A stretch of 13,334 bases of DNA from Eggerthellaceae bacterium (GTDB lineage Bacteria > Actinomycetota > Coriobacteriia > Coriobacteriales > Eggerthellaceae), in NCBI GenBank assembly GCA_003452695.1, contig DMNP01000186.1:1077-14410 (forward strand). Reading direction: 5' to 3'. Below are positions 13,229 to 13,334 of this stretch, in pieces; within the stretch, counting starts at the first letter, position 1; each line of letters starts with the position of its first letter. Made by a program: the position numbers and the translations under genes. The notes under the pieces were generated by a model that was given only the letters and a program-made list of their open reading frames with translations, did no database searches and was not told the origin of the DNA.

Positions 13229-13334
13229 CAAAACGGTTGTTCGCAGAATGGCAGTCCCATAGAAACCGCATAGCGTGAGAGCAACGATCGTGTCACTGCC
13301 CACGGCCCGGCCAGCGGCGGGGACGGGGAGAGGG

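Noticed and set aside
13189..13296. Extended N-terminus of the lysozyme-like protein (starts at 13224 or further upstream)
   Set aside because: The upstream ATG lies within a TATAAT box and the extension would put extra residues ahead of the signal peptide.
13297..13334. End of a further gene at the right edge
   Set aside because: Only 38 bases; frames are open or closed by chance and nothing recognisable is encoded.

Overview
The window reads as a chromosomal segment of a high-GC Gram-positive bacterium. A guess at order level would be Coriobacteriia (Eggerthella/Slackia-like). The grounds are the GC-rich codon use, the Ala/Lys-rich secreted proteins with BspA-like tails, and the mix of a class B sortase with CpsABCD-type proteins. 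The phylum call is moderately supported; the genus is not resolved. Every convincing gene lies on the minus strand, so transcription runs from high to low coordinates. The long plus-strand open frames are antisense shadows of high-GC genes.

Layout in transcription order (right to left). (1) 13188-12013: exported coiled-coil protein with a lysozyme-like C-terminal domain. (2) 11861-10266 metG and 10217-9180 a TatD-family nuclease. (3) 9100-8594: a small secreted protein made mostly of 13 SPNV[N/D] pentapeptides and ending in a cell-wall sorting signal (SPQSG, hydrophobic stretch, Arg-rich tail), followed by a terminator. (4) 8396-4338: a tight five-gene run of class B sortase, LCP-family protein, Wzz/CpsC-like membrane protein, CpsD-type tyrosine kinase and CpsB-type PHP phosphatase. 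Gaps are 7 nt or less, or the genes overlap. (5) 4199-3390 and 3173-1809: two secreted proteins, one Ig-like and one transglutaminase-like, which share a C-terminal module and are separated by a strong terminator. (6) 1666-854: an iron-sulfur-flavoprotein-like oxidoreductase overlapping rsmA/ksgA (870 to the left edge, 3' end cut off).

metG-tatD-rsmA is a familiar housekeeping neighbourhood in Gram-positives. Here about 7.5 kb of cell-surface genes sits between tatD and the flavoprotein-rsmA pair. The simplest reading of the insert is a surface-display and glycopolymer-control locus. The sortase would anchor the SPNV-repeat protein, the LCP protein would attach a glycan to a surface acceptor, and the Wzz/kinase/phosphatase trio would control chain length or export. 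No glycosyltransferase, flippase or polymerase is visible, so the polymer must be made elsewhere.

No rRNA, tRNA, CRISPR array, insertion sequence or riboswitch was recognised. No gene-free stretch exceeds 300 bases. The largest (8397-8593, 197 nt) holds a terminator and a second imperfect hairpin. The last 38 bases (13297-13334) hold nothing I can identify.
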